Shown: positions 8,312 to 16,234 of the stretch, piece after piece | Layout: each line of letters starts with the position of its first letter | Position numbering within the stretch: position 1 is the first letter of the stretch | Origin: Streptomyces sp. NBC_00490 | GTDB taxonomy: Bacteria > Actinomycetota > Actinomycetes > Streptomycetales > Streptomycetaceae | Direction of reading: 5' to 3' | DNA length: 64,000 bases | Assembly: GCF_036013645.1 (NCBI RefSeq) | Contig: NZ_CP107869.1 | Span: 2,108,001-2,172,000, forward strand | The notes under the pieces: generated by a model | Told to the model about the DNA's origin: nothing | Seen by the model: only the letters and a program-made list of their open reading frames with translations | The model's database searches: none | Translations under genes and position numbers: made by a program

Positions 8312-9232
8312 TCAGGCCTCCTGCGGCTGTGCGGTGAACTCGGCCTCGGTGGCGGTGAGGCCCAGGTAGGCCTGCTCCAACGTGCCCTCCTGCGCGCTCA
8401 GTTCGAGGATCGGGATGCCGGCGGCGGACGCGAGGCGGCCGATGTCGTCCACGCGCGCGTGGTGCACGGTCCAGTGCCCGTCCTCGTGCTCGACGCCGTC
8501 GAGGCCGTGTTCGGCCAGGACGGCCTTGAGGGTGGTGGGGTCCGTGGTGCGGATCCGTACCCGTGGCTGCACACGGGCGTGGATGAACCCGCGCATCGGG
8601 GTGTCGGCGAGGAGCCTGCCCCGGCCGAGGACCACGAGGTGGTCGGCGAAGGACGCGGTCTCGTTCATGAGGTGGCTGGAGACCAGGACGGTGCGCCCCT
8701 CCCCCGCGAGCCGGCGCAGCAGCCCGCGGATCCAGATGATGCCTTCGGGGTCCAGACCGTTGGAGGGTTCGTCGAGCATGACCACCTCGGGGTCGCCGAG
8801 CAGCGCGGCCGCGATGCCGAGCCGCTGGCGCATGCCCAGGGAGTACGTCTTCACCCGGCGCCGGGCCACCGGGGCGAGGCCGGTCTCCGCCAGCAGTTCG
8901 TCGACGCGGGTGTCCGGGATGCGGTTGCTCGCGGCGAGCGTGCGCAGGTGGTCGCGGCCGGTGCGGGAGCCGTGCGCGGCCTGCGCGTCGAGCAGGGCGC
9001 CGACATGGCGCAGCGGTTCGCCGAGGTCTCCGTAGGCGCGGCCGCCGATCGTGGCGGTGCCGGACGTCGGCCGGTCCAGGCCGAGCACGAGCCGCATGGT
9101 GGTGGACTTTCCGGCTCCGTTGGGGCCGAGGAAGCCGGTGACACGGCCGGGGAGGACGGTGAAGGTGAGGTCGTCCACGGCTCGTCGGGTGCCGAACTCC
9201 TTGGTCAGGTTCTGGACTTCGATGCTGGTCAT
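8312..9232 (-). CDS. ABC transporter ATP-binding protein
   Basis: A 306-residue drug-exporter type ATPase. The Walker A motif GPNGAGKST is near residues 38-46, the signature YSLGMRQRLGIAAAL near 135, Walker B VVMLDEPSNGLDPEG near 155, and a switch His in LVSSHLMNE. The C-terminal 90 residues (VRIRTTDPTTLKAVLAEHG) form the small regulatory domain common in this DrrA/BcrA-like branch. The ATG at 9232 gives the standard N-terminus TSIEVQNLTKEFG. It pairs with the permease encoded just downstream and energises export. Confidence 0.92.
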   Translation of the reverse strand: MTSIEVQNLTKEFGTRRAVDDLTFTVLPGRVTGFLGPNGAGKSTTMRLVLGLDRPTSGTATIGGRAYGDLGEPLRHVGALLDAQAAHGSRTGRDHLRTLAASNRIPDTRVDELLAETGLAPVARRRVKTYSLGMRQRLGIAAALLGDPEVVMLDEPSNGLDPEGIIWIRGLLRRLAGEGRTVLVSSHLMNETASFADHLVVLGRGRLLADTPMRGFIHARVQPRVRIRTTDPTTLKAVLAEHGLDGVEHEDGHWTVHHARVDDIGRLASAAGIPILELSAQEGTLEQAYLGLTATEAEFTAQPQEA

Positions 9233-9265
9233 GGGTGCAGCCTGGCCGGTGAGGCGGGGGCGGGG

Positions 9266-9307
9266 CCTCCCCCGCGGGTGGAGATCGTCTCCCCCGTGCG
9301 GGGGAGG
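9266..9307. promoter_or_regulatory. GC-rich inverted repeat between ABC and kinase genes
   Basis: CCTCCCCCGC at 9266-9275 is exactly complementary to GCGGGGGAGG at 9298-9307. A further CTCCCCCG at 9288-9295 could pair with the right arm as a smaller hairpin. The site lies in the 108-base divergent region between the ABC operon and the histidine kinase, where a response-regulator site would be expected. It could equally be a chance GC-rich hairpin. Confidence 0.35.
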
Positions 9308-9340
9308 CTCGCTGTCAGTGGTGGCTGGCACGATGACGCA

Positions 9341-10510
9341 ATGGTCCGTTTGCTGCGCCCGTTCGGCAGGGCGGTGACGTACACACGGTTGCTGCATCTG
9401 TTCATCGCGATCGTGTGGCCGAGCATGTGGCTGTTCGTCCAGGAGGCGTGGTGGACCTGGGTGATGGCCGGCGTGGTCCTCGCGCCCGTCGGGCTGGTGC
9501 CCGCGATGCGCACCGTGGAGGGCCTGCAGGCACGGCTGTTGCTGACCGGTCACCGGCCTGACAGCGCGGGCACCGACATCGTCGTGACGCCGTCCGCCAC
9601 CTGGGGCGACCGGGGGCGGGTCGTCGTCTGGCTGGAGGCGCGGCTGCTGATCGGCTGCGCGACCTCCGTGTTCACCGTCCAGTTGCTCATCGCGAGCGTC
9701 GACCTGGTGGCGTCGGCGTTCGGCCGTGACGTCGGGGAGGGCCTGCTGGACCCGCTCCACGGCCACGCCTGGTGGCACGTCCTGCTCGTGCTCCCGGCGC
9801 TCGTCACGCTGGCGGCGACGGTTGTCGGCTCGGGCCGGCTCATCACCGCACTCGCCCACCGTCTCCTGGGCCCCTCACCGGCCGATCGCATGGCCGCCCT
9901 GGAGGAACGCACCGAGCAGCTCCTGGAACGCACCCGCATCGCCCGCGAGCTCCACGACTCCATCGGCCACGCGCTGACCGTGGCCGTCGTCCAGGCGGGC
10001 GCCGCCCGCGCGGCCGGTGATCCCGCCTTCACCGACCGTGCCCTGGGCGCCATCGAGGAGACCGGCCGGGCGGCCCTGGAGGATCTGGAACGGGTCCTCG
10101 GGATCCTGCGCGAGTCCGAGCGGCCGGTCAGCGGCCGGCCGACGCTGGCGGACTGCGACCGTCTGCTGGAGTCCGCCCGCGTCTCCGGCGCGAAGGTCGA
10201 CGCCGAGGTGACCGGGCCCGTCGACACGCTGCCCGGACCGGTCTCCCGCGAGGGGTACCGCATCCTCCAGGAGTCGCTGACCAATGTGCTGCGGCACGCG
10301 GGGGCCGTCCCCGTCCGGGTGCGCATCGCGGTCGTGGCGGACGGTCTCGCTCTGGAGGTCCGCAATCCCCTGACGGCCGACATACCCGGGCCGGGCCGGG
10401 GCAGCGGTCTGCGCGGCATCCGCGAGCGCGCGGCCCTGCTGGGCGGCAGCGCGCACACCGGCCCCGACCGGGGTGACTGGCAGGTGCGGGTGGAGCTGCC
10501 GCTGCGCTGA
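9341..10510 (+). CDS. Sensor histidine kinase (NarL-system type, HisKA_3)
   Basis: A 389-residue membrane kinase. Helices lie near residues 15-50 and 90-175. The dimerisation and phosphorylation block ARELHDSIGHALTVAVVQAG carries the His of H-D (about residue 205), and the ATP-binding domain has GRGSGLRGIRERAALLGG near residue 355. The ATG at 9341 starts MVRLLRPFGRAVTYT; the longer upstream frame is antisense to the ABC gene and is rejected. The response regulator gene follows after 14 bases, so the two form a two-component operon. Divergent linkage to the ABC exporter suggests it senses a membrane-active compound or the exported substrate, as inference. Confidence 0.92.
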   Translation: MVRLLRPFGRAVTYTRLLHLFIAIVWPSMWLFVQEAWWTWVMAGVVLAPVGLVPAMRTVEGLQARLLLTGHRPDSAGTDIVVTPSATWGDRGRVVVWLEARLLIGCATSVFTVQLLIASVDLVASAFGRDVGEGLLDPLHGHAWWHVLLVLPALVTLAATVVGSGRLITALAHRLLGPSPADRMAALEERTEQLLERTRIARELHDSIGHALTVAVVQAGAARAAGDPAFTDRALGAIEETGRAALEDLERVLGILRESERPVSGRPTLADCDRLLESARVSGAKVDAEVTGPVDTLPGPVSREGYRILQESLTNVLRHAGAVPVRVRIAVVADGLALEVRNPLTADIPGPGRGSGLRGIRERAALLGGSAHTGPDRGDWQVRVELPLR

Positions 10511-10524
10511 TCTACGCTGGCCGG

Positions 10525-11187
10525 ATGCCGGTCACCGTTCTCCTCGTCGACGACGAACCCCTCGTACGCGCGGGTCTGCGGGCCGTGTTGGAGGCGCAGC
10601 CCGACATCGAGGTCGTCGGGGAGGCGGCGGACGGGGCCGCCGTGATCCCGCTGGTGCGGCAGCTGCGGCCCGACGTGGTCGCCATGGACGTACGGATGCC
10701 GCTGATGGACGGGATCGAGGCCACGCGCGCGGTGCTGCGGACGATCGAGAACCCGCCGAAGATCCTGGTGGTGACGACGTTCGAGAACGACGAGTACGTG
10801 TACGAGGCGCTGCGGGCCGGGGCCGACGGGTTCCTGCTGAAGCGGGCCCGGCCGGCCGAGATCGTGCACGCGGTGCGGCTGGTCGCCGAGGGCGAGTCGC
10901 TGCTGTTCCCGGCGTCGGTGCGGCAGCTCGCCGCCGAGTACGGCGAGAGTGGCGGCAACCGTGCGGCCCGGGCGGTGATGGAGCGGGCCCAGCTGACCGA
11001 GCGGGAGGCCGAGGTACTGCGGCTGATGGCCCGCGGGCTGTCCAACGCGGAGATCGCCGAGCGGCTGATCGTCGGAACGGAGACCGTGAAGTCCCACGTC
11101 AGCGGCGTACTGGCGAAGCTCGGGGCACGGGACCGCACGCAGGCCGTGATCGCGGCGTACGAGTCGGGGTTCGTGGCGCCCGGCTGA
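10525..11187 (+). CDS. LuxR/NarL-family response regulator
   Basis: A 220-residue regulator. The receiver domain (residues 1-120) has the acidic pair LLVDDEPLV, the phospho-acceptor Asp in VVAMDVRMPLMDG (about residue 54), Thr in LVVTTFEN and Lys in FLLKRARP. The C-terminal LuxR helix-turn-helix reads LTEREAEVLRLMARGLSNAE and then VGTETVKSHVSGVLAKLG. It is co-transcribed with the kinase gene and probably acts on the divergent ABC exporter and its own operon. Confidence 0.93.
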   Translation: MPVTVLLVDDEPLVRAGLRAVLEAQPDIEVVGEAADGAAVIPLVRQLRPDVVAMDVRMPLMDGIEATRAVLRTIENPPKILVVTTFENDEYVYEALRAGADGFLLKRARPAEIVHAVRLVAEGESLLFPASVRQLAAEYGESGGNRAARAVMERAQLTEREAEVLRLMARGLSNAEIAERLIVGTETVKSHVSGVLAKLGARDRTQAVIAAYESGFVAPG

Positions 11188-11286
11188 CCGGGACCCGCTC
11201 ACGATCTCCCGGGTCCCCGCACTCGCCCGGCTCCGTCCCTACGAGTACGATCCGGCCAACACGCGCACGAGCTGGGAGGACGGACG

Positions 11287-12444
11287 TTGGGGCGGCTGAC
11301 CGGCGGGGATCCCTCGCTGCTGCGAAGGATCAATTCCGCGGTGGTGCTGCACGCGCTGCGCGCCACGGACTGCGCCACTCTGACCGAGATCACGCGGGTG
11401 ACCGGGCTGTCCCGGCCGACCGTCGAGGGCGTGGTCGAGGGGCTCATCGAGGCGGGGTACGTCGTCGAGAAGGCGGCCGACGAGAGTGTCGTACGCCGGC
11501 AGGGGCGGCCCGCGCGGCGGTTCAGGTTCCGGGCCGAGGCCGGGCATCTGCTGGGCCTCGACATCGGGCCCCACCGGGTCGCCGCGCTCCTGTCCGACCT
11601 GGACGGCCGGGTACTCGGCGCCGTCGCCAAGGACGTCTCCGAGACCGCGTCGGCCGACGAGCGCCTGGAGCGGCTGCGCACCGCGGTGGCCGACCTGCTG
11701 CGCCGGGCCGGCGTCGCTCGCGAGTCGCTGCGGGCGGTGGGGGCCGCCTCGCCCGGGATCGTCGAGGCGGACGGCACCGTGCGGCTGTGCGCCGCGCTGC
11801 CCCAGTGGACGGGGCTGCGCCTCGGTGAGCGGCTGAGCCGTTCCTTCAAGTGTCCGGTCCTGGTGGAGAACGACGCCAACGCGGCGGCGGTCGCCGAGCA
11901 CTGGAAGGGTGCCGCCACCGAGTCCGACGACGTCGTGTTCGTGCTGGCGGGGCTGAGTCCGGGCGCGGGGGCGCTGATCGGCGGGCGGCTGCACCGGGGG
12001 TACGGCGGGGCGGCGGGCGAGATCGGCGCGCTGCATCTGCTCGGCCGCGAGGTGACGCCGGAGAAGCTGCTGTCCACCACGGACGAGCCGCTGCACCCGC
12101 TCGACGAGCAGGCCGTCGCCGAGGTCTTCGCGCAGGCACGCGAGGGCGACCAGCGGGCCCGGGCGGCCGTCGACCGTTTCCTCCAGCGGCTCGTCCACGA
12201 CGTGGCCGCCCTGTCCCTCGCCCTCGACCCCGAGCTGGTCGTCATCGGCGGCTGGGCGACCGGGATCGTCGACGTACTGGAGCCGCTGCGGCTGGAGTTG
12301 GCGCGCTACTGTCTGCGGCCGCCGAAGGTGACGCTGTCGCTCCTCGGCGAGGCCGCCGTGGCGACGGGGGCGCTGCGGCTGGCGCTGGACCATGTGGAGG
12401 AACAGCTCTTCGCGGTGGAGGGCACGGTGACGGCGCGCCGTTGA
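11287..12444 (+). CDS. ROK family transcriptional regulator
   Basis: A 385-residue protein with an N-terminal winged helix (residues 25-70: LTEITRVTGLSRPTVEGVVE) and a C-terminal ROK (sugar kinase-like) domain. The phosphate loop reads LGLDIGPHRVAALLSDLDG and the sugar/ATP region reads VLVENDANAAAVAEHW. The cysteine zinc motif CxCGxxGCxE seen in many ROK proteins is absent after GGAAGEIG, so zinc binding is unlikely here. I chose the TTG at 11287 because GGGAGGAC sits 8 bases upstream and the N-terminus LGRLTGGDPSLLRRINS matches the family. It probably represses carbohydrate genes in response to a sugar ligand. It converges on a GntR gene across a strong hairpin. Confidence 0.88.
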   Translation: MGRLTGGDPSLLRRINSAVVLHALRATDCATLTEITRVTGLSRPTVEGVVEGLIEAGYVVEKAADESVVRRQGRPARRFRFRAEAGHLLGLDIGPHRVAALLSDLDGRVLGAVAKDVSETASADERLERLRTAVADLLRRAGVARESLRAVGAASPGIVEADGTVRLCAALPQWTGLRLGERLSRSFKCPVLVENDANAAAVAEHWKGAATESDDVVFVLAGLSPGAGALIGGRLHRGYGGAAGEIGALHLLGREVTPEKLLSTTDEPLHPLDEQAVAEVFAQAREGDQRARAAVDRFLQRLVHDVAALSLALDPELVVIGGWATGIVDVLEPLRLELARYCLRPPKVTLSLLGEAAVATGALRLALDHVEEQLFAVEGTVTARR

Positions 12445-12481
12445 GGGGCTGCCGCTTCTGTTGTTGCTGTTGCTGAAACGT

Positions 12482-12515
12482 CTCGCGCCCCGGAGCTGCT
12501 GCTCCGGGGCGCGAG
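12482..12515. terminator. Perfect 15-bp hairpin, bidirectional terminator
   Basis: The arms at 12482-12496 and 12501-12515 are perfectly complementary over 15 bases, with a TGCT loop. The hairpin sits midway between the convergent ROK and GntR genes. There is no long T-run on either side, as is usual for Streptomyces terminators. Confidence 0.85.
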
Positions 12516-12534
12516 TCATGGGGCGCTACGGCGG

Positions 12535-13296
12535 TCAGGACGCCCGGCGCTCCGGGTCCTCGTGGATCTCCACGCCGCCGGAGTCGCCGAAGGTCAGCCG
12601 GCAGGTGTCGGCGCGGTAGGTGGCGACGGACAGCGCGGCGGTGCGGCCCTGCGAGAAGAAGCGGGTCGTCACGACGAGGACGGGCGCCCCGGGCAGCCGG
12701 TCCAGCTGCTTGGCGTCGTCGGCGCGGGCCGAGCCCAGTTCCACGGCGCTGTCCTGACCCTCCAGCCCCAGGCGCTGGAGCTCGCGCAGCACGGCACGCG
12801 CGCGGGCGGCACCGGACGGGGCGTCTATGGCGGAGAGGTCGGGCACCGAGGACTGCGGGATGTAGAGCAGTTCCGCGGCGACGGGCTGACCGTGCGTCAT
12901 ACGGGAGCGGCGCACGACGTGCACGGGTTCGTCGTGGCCGGTTTCCAGTGCTCCGGCGACGGCCGCCGACGGGACCTCCAGCGTGCTGTCGACGGACTGC
13001 CAGGCGTCCGGGGCCGTGCCCGGCCAGACATGGTCTTCCGTGCCGACGGCGACACCCACGCGGGGCGGGGCGACGGTCGTACCGACACCGCGGCGGCGCT
13101 GGAGCCGGCCTTCCAGCTCGAGCTGCTCCAGGGCCTGACGGAGCGTGGCGCGCGCGACGCCGAACCGGGCGGCCAGGTCGCGCTCGTTGGGCAGGATCTC
13201 CCCCACCGAGAACTCGGAGTCCAGCGCCTCAGTGAGCACGGTCTTGAGGTGCCAGTATTTCGGTTCCGGCACCGTTTCCAGCTGCGTGGTCCCCAC
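12535..13296 (-). CDS. GntR family regulator, HutC subfamily
   Basis: A 253-residue regulator. The N-terminal winged helix holds LPNERDLAARFGVARATLRQ and then LEQLELEGRLQRRRGVGTTV (residues 35-75). The C-terminal half is a UTRA ligand-binding domain with RRSRMTHGQPVAAELLYIP and the closing block VTTRFFSQGRTAALSVATYR. HutC-type regulators respond to sugar phosphates or histidine-pathway metabolites. Upstream lies a strong promoter whose -35 box is covered by TTGGTCAAGACCAA, very like the TGGTCTAGACCA operator of DasR-type HutC proteins. This suggests autoregulation or control by DasR. It is convergent with a ROK regulator, another sugar-linked factor. Confidence 0.9.
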   Translation of the reverse strand: MGTTQLETVPEPKYWHLKTVLTEALDSEFSVGEILPNERDLAARFGVARATLRQALEQLELEGRLQRRRGVGTTVAPPRVGVAVGTEDHVWPGTAPDAWQSVDSTLEVPSAAVAGALETGHDEPVHVVRRSRMTHGQPVAAELLYIPQSSVPDLSAIDAPSGAARARAVLRELQRLGLEGQDSAVELGSARADDAKQLDRLPGAPVLVVTTRFFSQGRTAALSVATYRADTCRLTFGDSGGVEIHEDPERRAS

Positions 13297-13372
13297 CCTG
13301 TCCTCCGCAATCGCCGTGGTCCGGCGGCTTTTTAGCGCCCTTGTTTATTAAAGGTTGTTTCACTTCTCTGCG

Positions 13373-13401
13373 ACCATAGGGCGGCCCCCACCCTTGGTCA
13401 A
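13373..13401 (-). promoter_or_regulatory. Promoter of the HutC-type GntR gene
   Basis: Read on the minus strand: -35 TTGACC (13396-13401), a 17-base spacer and -10 TATGGT (13373-13378). This is a close match to the principal sigma (HrdB) consensus. Transcription would start near 13366, giving a leader of about 70 bases that contains an unusual AT-rich stretch (13336-13360). Confidence 0.7.
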
Positions 13402-13407
13402 GACCAA
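13394..13407. promoter_or_regulatory. DasR/HutC-type operator overlapping the -35 box
   Basis: TTGGTCAAGACCAA has 6-base arms TTGGTC and GACCAA around AA. It differs from the DasR-responsive core TGGTCTAGACCA at one base of the 12. It covers the -35 hexamer of the promoter at 13373-13401, a position expected for repression. The binding protein (DasR or the GntR product itself) is inferred. Confidence 0.65.
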
Positions 13408-13420
13408 TCCTCGATGACGA

Positions 13421-13450
13421 CGAAGCCCCCGTCGCGGGACGGGGGCTTCG
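13421..13450 (-). terminator. Hairpin terminator after the ECF41 sigma gene
   Basis: Arms of 13 bases (13421-13433 and 13438-13450) pair perfectly around a GCGG loop. The hairpin lies 12 bases past the stop codon of the minus-strand sigma factor gene. Confidence 0.75.
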
Positions 13451-13461
13451 GCTGCGGTGCG

Positions 13462-14346
13462 CTACGCGGCGAGCGACTGCAGTTTGTCGGGGTTGCGTAC
13501 GACGTAGACCGACTGGATCCGGCCGTCGACGACGTCCAGTTGGAAGACCGAGTCGGGCTTGTCGCCCGACAGGAGCAGCAGCGCGGGGCCGCCGTTGAGC
13601 TCCAGGAAGCGGAAGGACAGGTCCGGGACGCCCTTGCGTGCGGCGCCTACGAGGAAGCGGCCCACCTTGTCCGCCGTCTCGATGACGCGCAGTGGCGCCT
13701 TGGACTTGCCGCCGCTGTCGCCGACGAGGCGGACGTCGGGGGCCAGCATCGACATGAGCCCCTGGAGGTCGCCCTCAGCGGCGGCGGCGAGGAAGCGCTC
13801 GGTGAGATCCCGGCGCTGGACGGGGTCGACGTCGTAGCGGGGCCGTCGTTCCTCGACGTGCTTGCGGGCCCGCCCGGAGAGCTGGCGCACGGCCGCTTCA
13901 CCCTTGTCGAGCATGGTCGCGATCTCCGCGTACGGGTAGCCGAAGGCCTCCCTCAGCACGAACACCGCCCGCTCCAGCGGCGACAGGGACTCCATGACGA
14001 CAAGGACGGCGAGGGAGACCGAGTCGGCGAGGACGGCGCGCTCCGCGGTGTCCGGGACCATGTCCCCGAAGTCCGTGACGTACGGCTCCGGCAGCCATGG
14101 GCCGACATAGGCCTCGTTGCGCGCCTTGACCTGGCGCAGCCGGTCGATGGCCAGGCGGGTCGTGACACGCACCAGGTAGCCGCGCGGTTCGCGCACCTCG
14201 CTGCGGTCCGCGCCGGACCAGCGCAGCCAGGCCTCCTGGACCACGTCCTCCGCGTCGGCCACCCGGCCCAGCATGCGGTAGGCGACGCCCACCAGGACGG
14301 GGCGGTGCTCTTCGAATACGTCGGTCACGGTGTCGGTGCTCACCAC
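13462..14346 (-). CDS. RNA polymerase ECF sigma factor, ECF41 type with SnoaL-like tail
   Basis: A 294-residue sigma factor. Sigma region 2 (FEEHRPVLVGVAYRMLGRVA, DAEDVVQEAWLRW) and region 4 (LSPLERAVFVLREAFGYPYA, EIATMLDKGEAAVRQLSGRA) are followed by a SnoaL-like domain of about 120 residues ending RIQSVYVVRNPDKL. The NPDKL end and the tail domain define the ECF41 group, in which the tail controls activity instead of an anti-sigma factor. Start is GTG at 14346 or the adjacent GTG at 14343. Typical ECF41 partners are oxidoreductase or decarboxylase genes; here the divergent neighbour is an alpha/beta hydrolase, so its target is less clear. Confidence 0.93.
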   Translation of the reverse strand: MVSTDTVTDVFEEHRPVLVGVAYRMLGRVADAEDVVQEAWLRWSGADRSEVREPRGYLVRVTTRLAIDRLRQVKARNEAYVGPWLPEPYVTDFGDMVPDTAERAVLADSVSLAVLVVMESLSPLERAVFVLREAFGYPYAEIATMLDKGEAAVRQLSGRARKHVEERRPRYDVDPVQRRDLTERFLAAAAEGDLQGLMSMLAPDVRLVGDSGGKSKAPLRVIETADKVGRFLVGAARKGVPDLSFRFLELNGGPALLLLSGDKPDSVFQLDVVDGRIQSVYVVRNPDKLQSLAA

Positions 14347-14486
14347 ACCATCCCAGCCGACGTCCCGCGTGCTGTCCAGGCGAGTCCGGCAGGTGCCACA
14401 CGAAGGGGGCTACCCGCCGGTAGCAATTGCTGACAAGCTGTCTACACGCCGTCCGGCTGCGAGTCCCAGACGAGGAGCACACGTAC

Positions 14487-15317
14487 ATGGCCGCCACTGT
14501 CTCGTTCAAGGTCCCTTCCCCGCACGGCCCGCGGACCGTGACCGTCGACTACGCGCGCGTGGGCAGCGGCGAACCGCTGCTCCTGCTGCACGGCATCGGT
14601 CACCACCGGCAGGCCTGGGACCCGGTCGTGGACATCCTGGCGACCGAGCGCGAGGTCATCGCCGTGGATCTGCCCGGCTTCGGGGCGTCCCCGGGGCTGC
14701 CGGACGGACTGACCTACGACCTCGCCACCACGACCGCCGTGTTCGGCGCCTTCTGCGAGGCGCTGGAGCTCGACCGGCCGCATGTCGCGGGCAACTCGCT
14801 CGGCGGCCTGCTCGCCCTGGAACTCGGCCGGGAGAAGCTCGTACGGTCCGTCACCGCCCTCTCCCCCGCGGGGTTCTGGTCGGAGGCGGAGCGGCGTTAC
14901 GCCTTCGCCGTGCTGCTCACCATGCGCGGCATAGCCCTGCGGATGCCCCGGCCGATGGTCGAGCGGCTGTCCCGCTCCGCAGCCGGCCGCACCGCGCTCA
15001 CCAGCACCATCTACGCCCGCCCGGCCCGCCGTTCACCGGAGGCCGTCGTCGCCGAGACCCTCGCGCTGGTGAACGCGACCGGCTTCACCGACACCCTCCG
15101 CGCGGGTGGCACCGTGCAGTTCGTCGACGACATCCCCGGTGTTCCGGTCACCGTGGCCTGGGGCAGCAAGGACCGTCTGCTCCTGCGCCGGCAGGGGGTC
15201 CGCGCCAAGCAGATCATCCCCAAGGCCCGCCTCGTGCGGCTGCCCGGCTGCGGCCACTGCCCGATGAACGACGACCCGGCGCTCGTCGCGCGAGTGATCC
15301 TCGACGGCAGCCGCTGA
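14487..15317 (+). CDS. Alpha/beta hydrolase
   Basis: A 276-residue hydrolase. The oxyanion block is LLLLHGIGHHRQAWDPV (residues 32-48), the nucleophile elbow GNSLGG carries the Ser near residue 106, the acid lies after TVAWGSKD, and the catalytic His is in PGCGHCPMNDDP near 257. The ATG at 14487 follows GAGGAG (14472-14477); the ATG at 14427 lacks a ribosome site and adds a non-family leader. It is divergent from the ECF41 gene and may be its target. The 3' 285 bases overlap, on the other strand, the unusual long tail of the EamA gene. Confidence 0.9.
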   Translation: MAATVSFKVPSPHGPRTVTVDYARVGSGEPLLLLHGIGHHRQAWDPVVDILATEREVIAVDLPGFGASPGLPDGLTYDLATTTAVFGAFCEALELDRPHVAGNSLGGLLALELGREKLVRSVTALSPAGFWSEAERRYAFAVLLTMRGIALRMPRPMVERLSRSAAGRTALTSTIYARPARRSPEAVVAETLALVNATGFTDTLRAGGTVQFVDDIPGVPVTVAWGSKDRLLLRRQGVRAKQIIPKARLVRLPGCGHCPMNDDPALVARVILDGSR

Positions 15318-16187
15318 CCTGTTCGACGCACGGGACCCCAGGGCGACTCCGGCGCCGACGACGGCGCTCCCGGCGGCCTGCGCGACGCCGTAGGAGCCCG
15401 TGGCGACGAGCGGGGCGGTGCAGGCGGCGGCGACCGGGATGAGACCGGAGAACAGCGTGGCGCGCTCCGCGCCGATCCGCTGCATGCCCATGTACCAGCA
15501 CACGAACCCGACGACCGTGACGACCGCCGCCTGCCACAGCAGCGCGGCGGCCTCCGTCCGGTCGGGCGGGCGCAGCCACGCCGTGCCGTCCACGACCAGT
15601 CCGGCCGCCAGGGACTCGAGCGCGGCGATCCCGCACACCGTCGCCGACAGCAGCCATGGCCCCAAAGGCCGCAGCACGGGCACGGCGAGAACCGCGAAAC
15701 CGACCTCTCCCCCCAGCGCGCACACCGAGAACGCCAGGCCCGTCCCGTCCGTCCGCCCCCAGCCCTGGACCGTGAAGGCGCCCAGGGCCACGAGCAACGC
15801 CCCGTACAGCACGGCACGTTGGGGACGGCGCCCGTCCAGGAGGGGCACGACGACGGCCACCACGACCGGCGCGCAGCCGACGAAGACCCCGGGGACAGCG
15901 GGCTCGGCCGTACGTTCCGCCGCGATGACGGCCATGTTGAAGCCGACCATGCCGACGGCCGCGAGCAGCGCGAGACGGGCCCAGCGCCGGGGCCCGAGCG
16001 CCCGCAGCCGGGCCGTCGCACCGCGCCCCACCAGCGGCACGAGTAGCAGACAGGCGAGGCTGTAACGCAGGAACTGGCCGCCCGCGTACGGGTAGTCGCC
16101 CAGGACGCTGTTGGCGGTGAAGGACGCGCCGACGAGGACGCAGGCGAGTGCGGCGAGGAGCGTTCCGCGGGTGGTGGTGGCGTTCAT
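15033..16187 (-). CDS. EamA/DMT family transporter with antisense C-terminal tail
   Basis: A 384-residue frame. Residues 1-290 form a normal 10-helix EamA (drug/metabolite transporter) protein, from GTLLAALACVLVGASFTANS to GVAQAAGSAVVGAGVALGSR. No stop occurs where the family normally ends; the frame runs on for about 95 polar residues (SNRSAAAVEDHSRDERRVVV and so on) that are antisense to the 3' part of the hydrolase gene, up to a stop at 15033-15035. The tail has no recognisable fold and probably reflects loss of the original stop codon. Start is the ATG at 16187, 47 bases from the divergent MocR regulator, which likely controls this exporter of amino acids or related metabolites. Confidence 0.8.
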   Translation of the reverse strand: MNATTTRGTLLAALACVLVGASFTANSVLGDYPYAGGQFLRYSLACLLLVPLVGRGATARLRALGPRRWARLALLAAVGMVGFNMAVIAAERTAEPAVPGVFVGCAPVVVAVVVPLLDGRRPQRAVLYGALLVALGAFTVQGWGRTDGTGLAFSVCALGGEVGFAVLAVPVLRPLGPWLLSATVCGIAALESLAAGLVVDGTAWLRPPDRTEAAALLWQAAVVTVVGFVCWYMGMQRIGAERATLFSGLIPVAAACTAPLVATGSYGVAQAAGSAVVGAGVALGSRASNRSAAAVEDHSRDERRVVVHRAVAAAGQPHEAGLGDDLLGADPLPAQEQTVLAAPGHGDRNTGDVVDELHGATRAEGVGEAGRVHQREGLGDDGLR

Positions 16188-16234
16188 GGGAACGACGCTA
16201 GGGAGCGGGGTGGTCCGCATTAAGGTCCATTCCC

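Noticed and set aside
14393..14422. TGCCACA followed 16 bases later by CCGG as an ECF41 promoter for the hydrolase gene
   Set aside because: The expected motif is TGTCACA with CGTC; two mismatches in the -10 part make it unconvincing.
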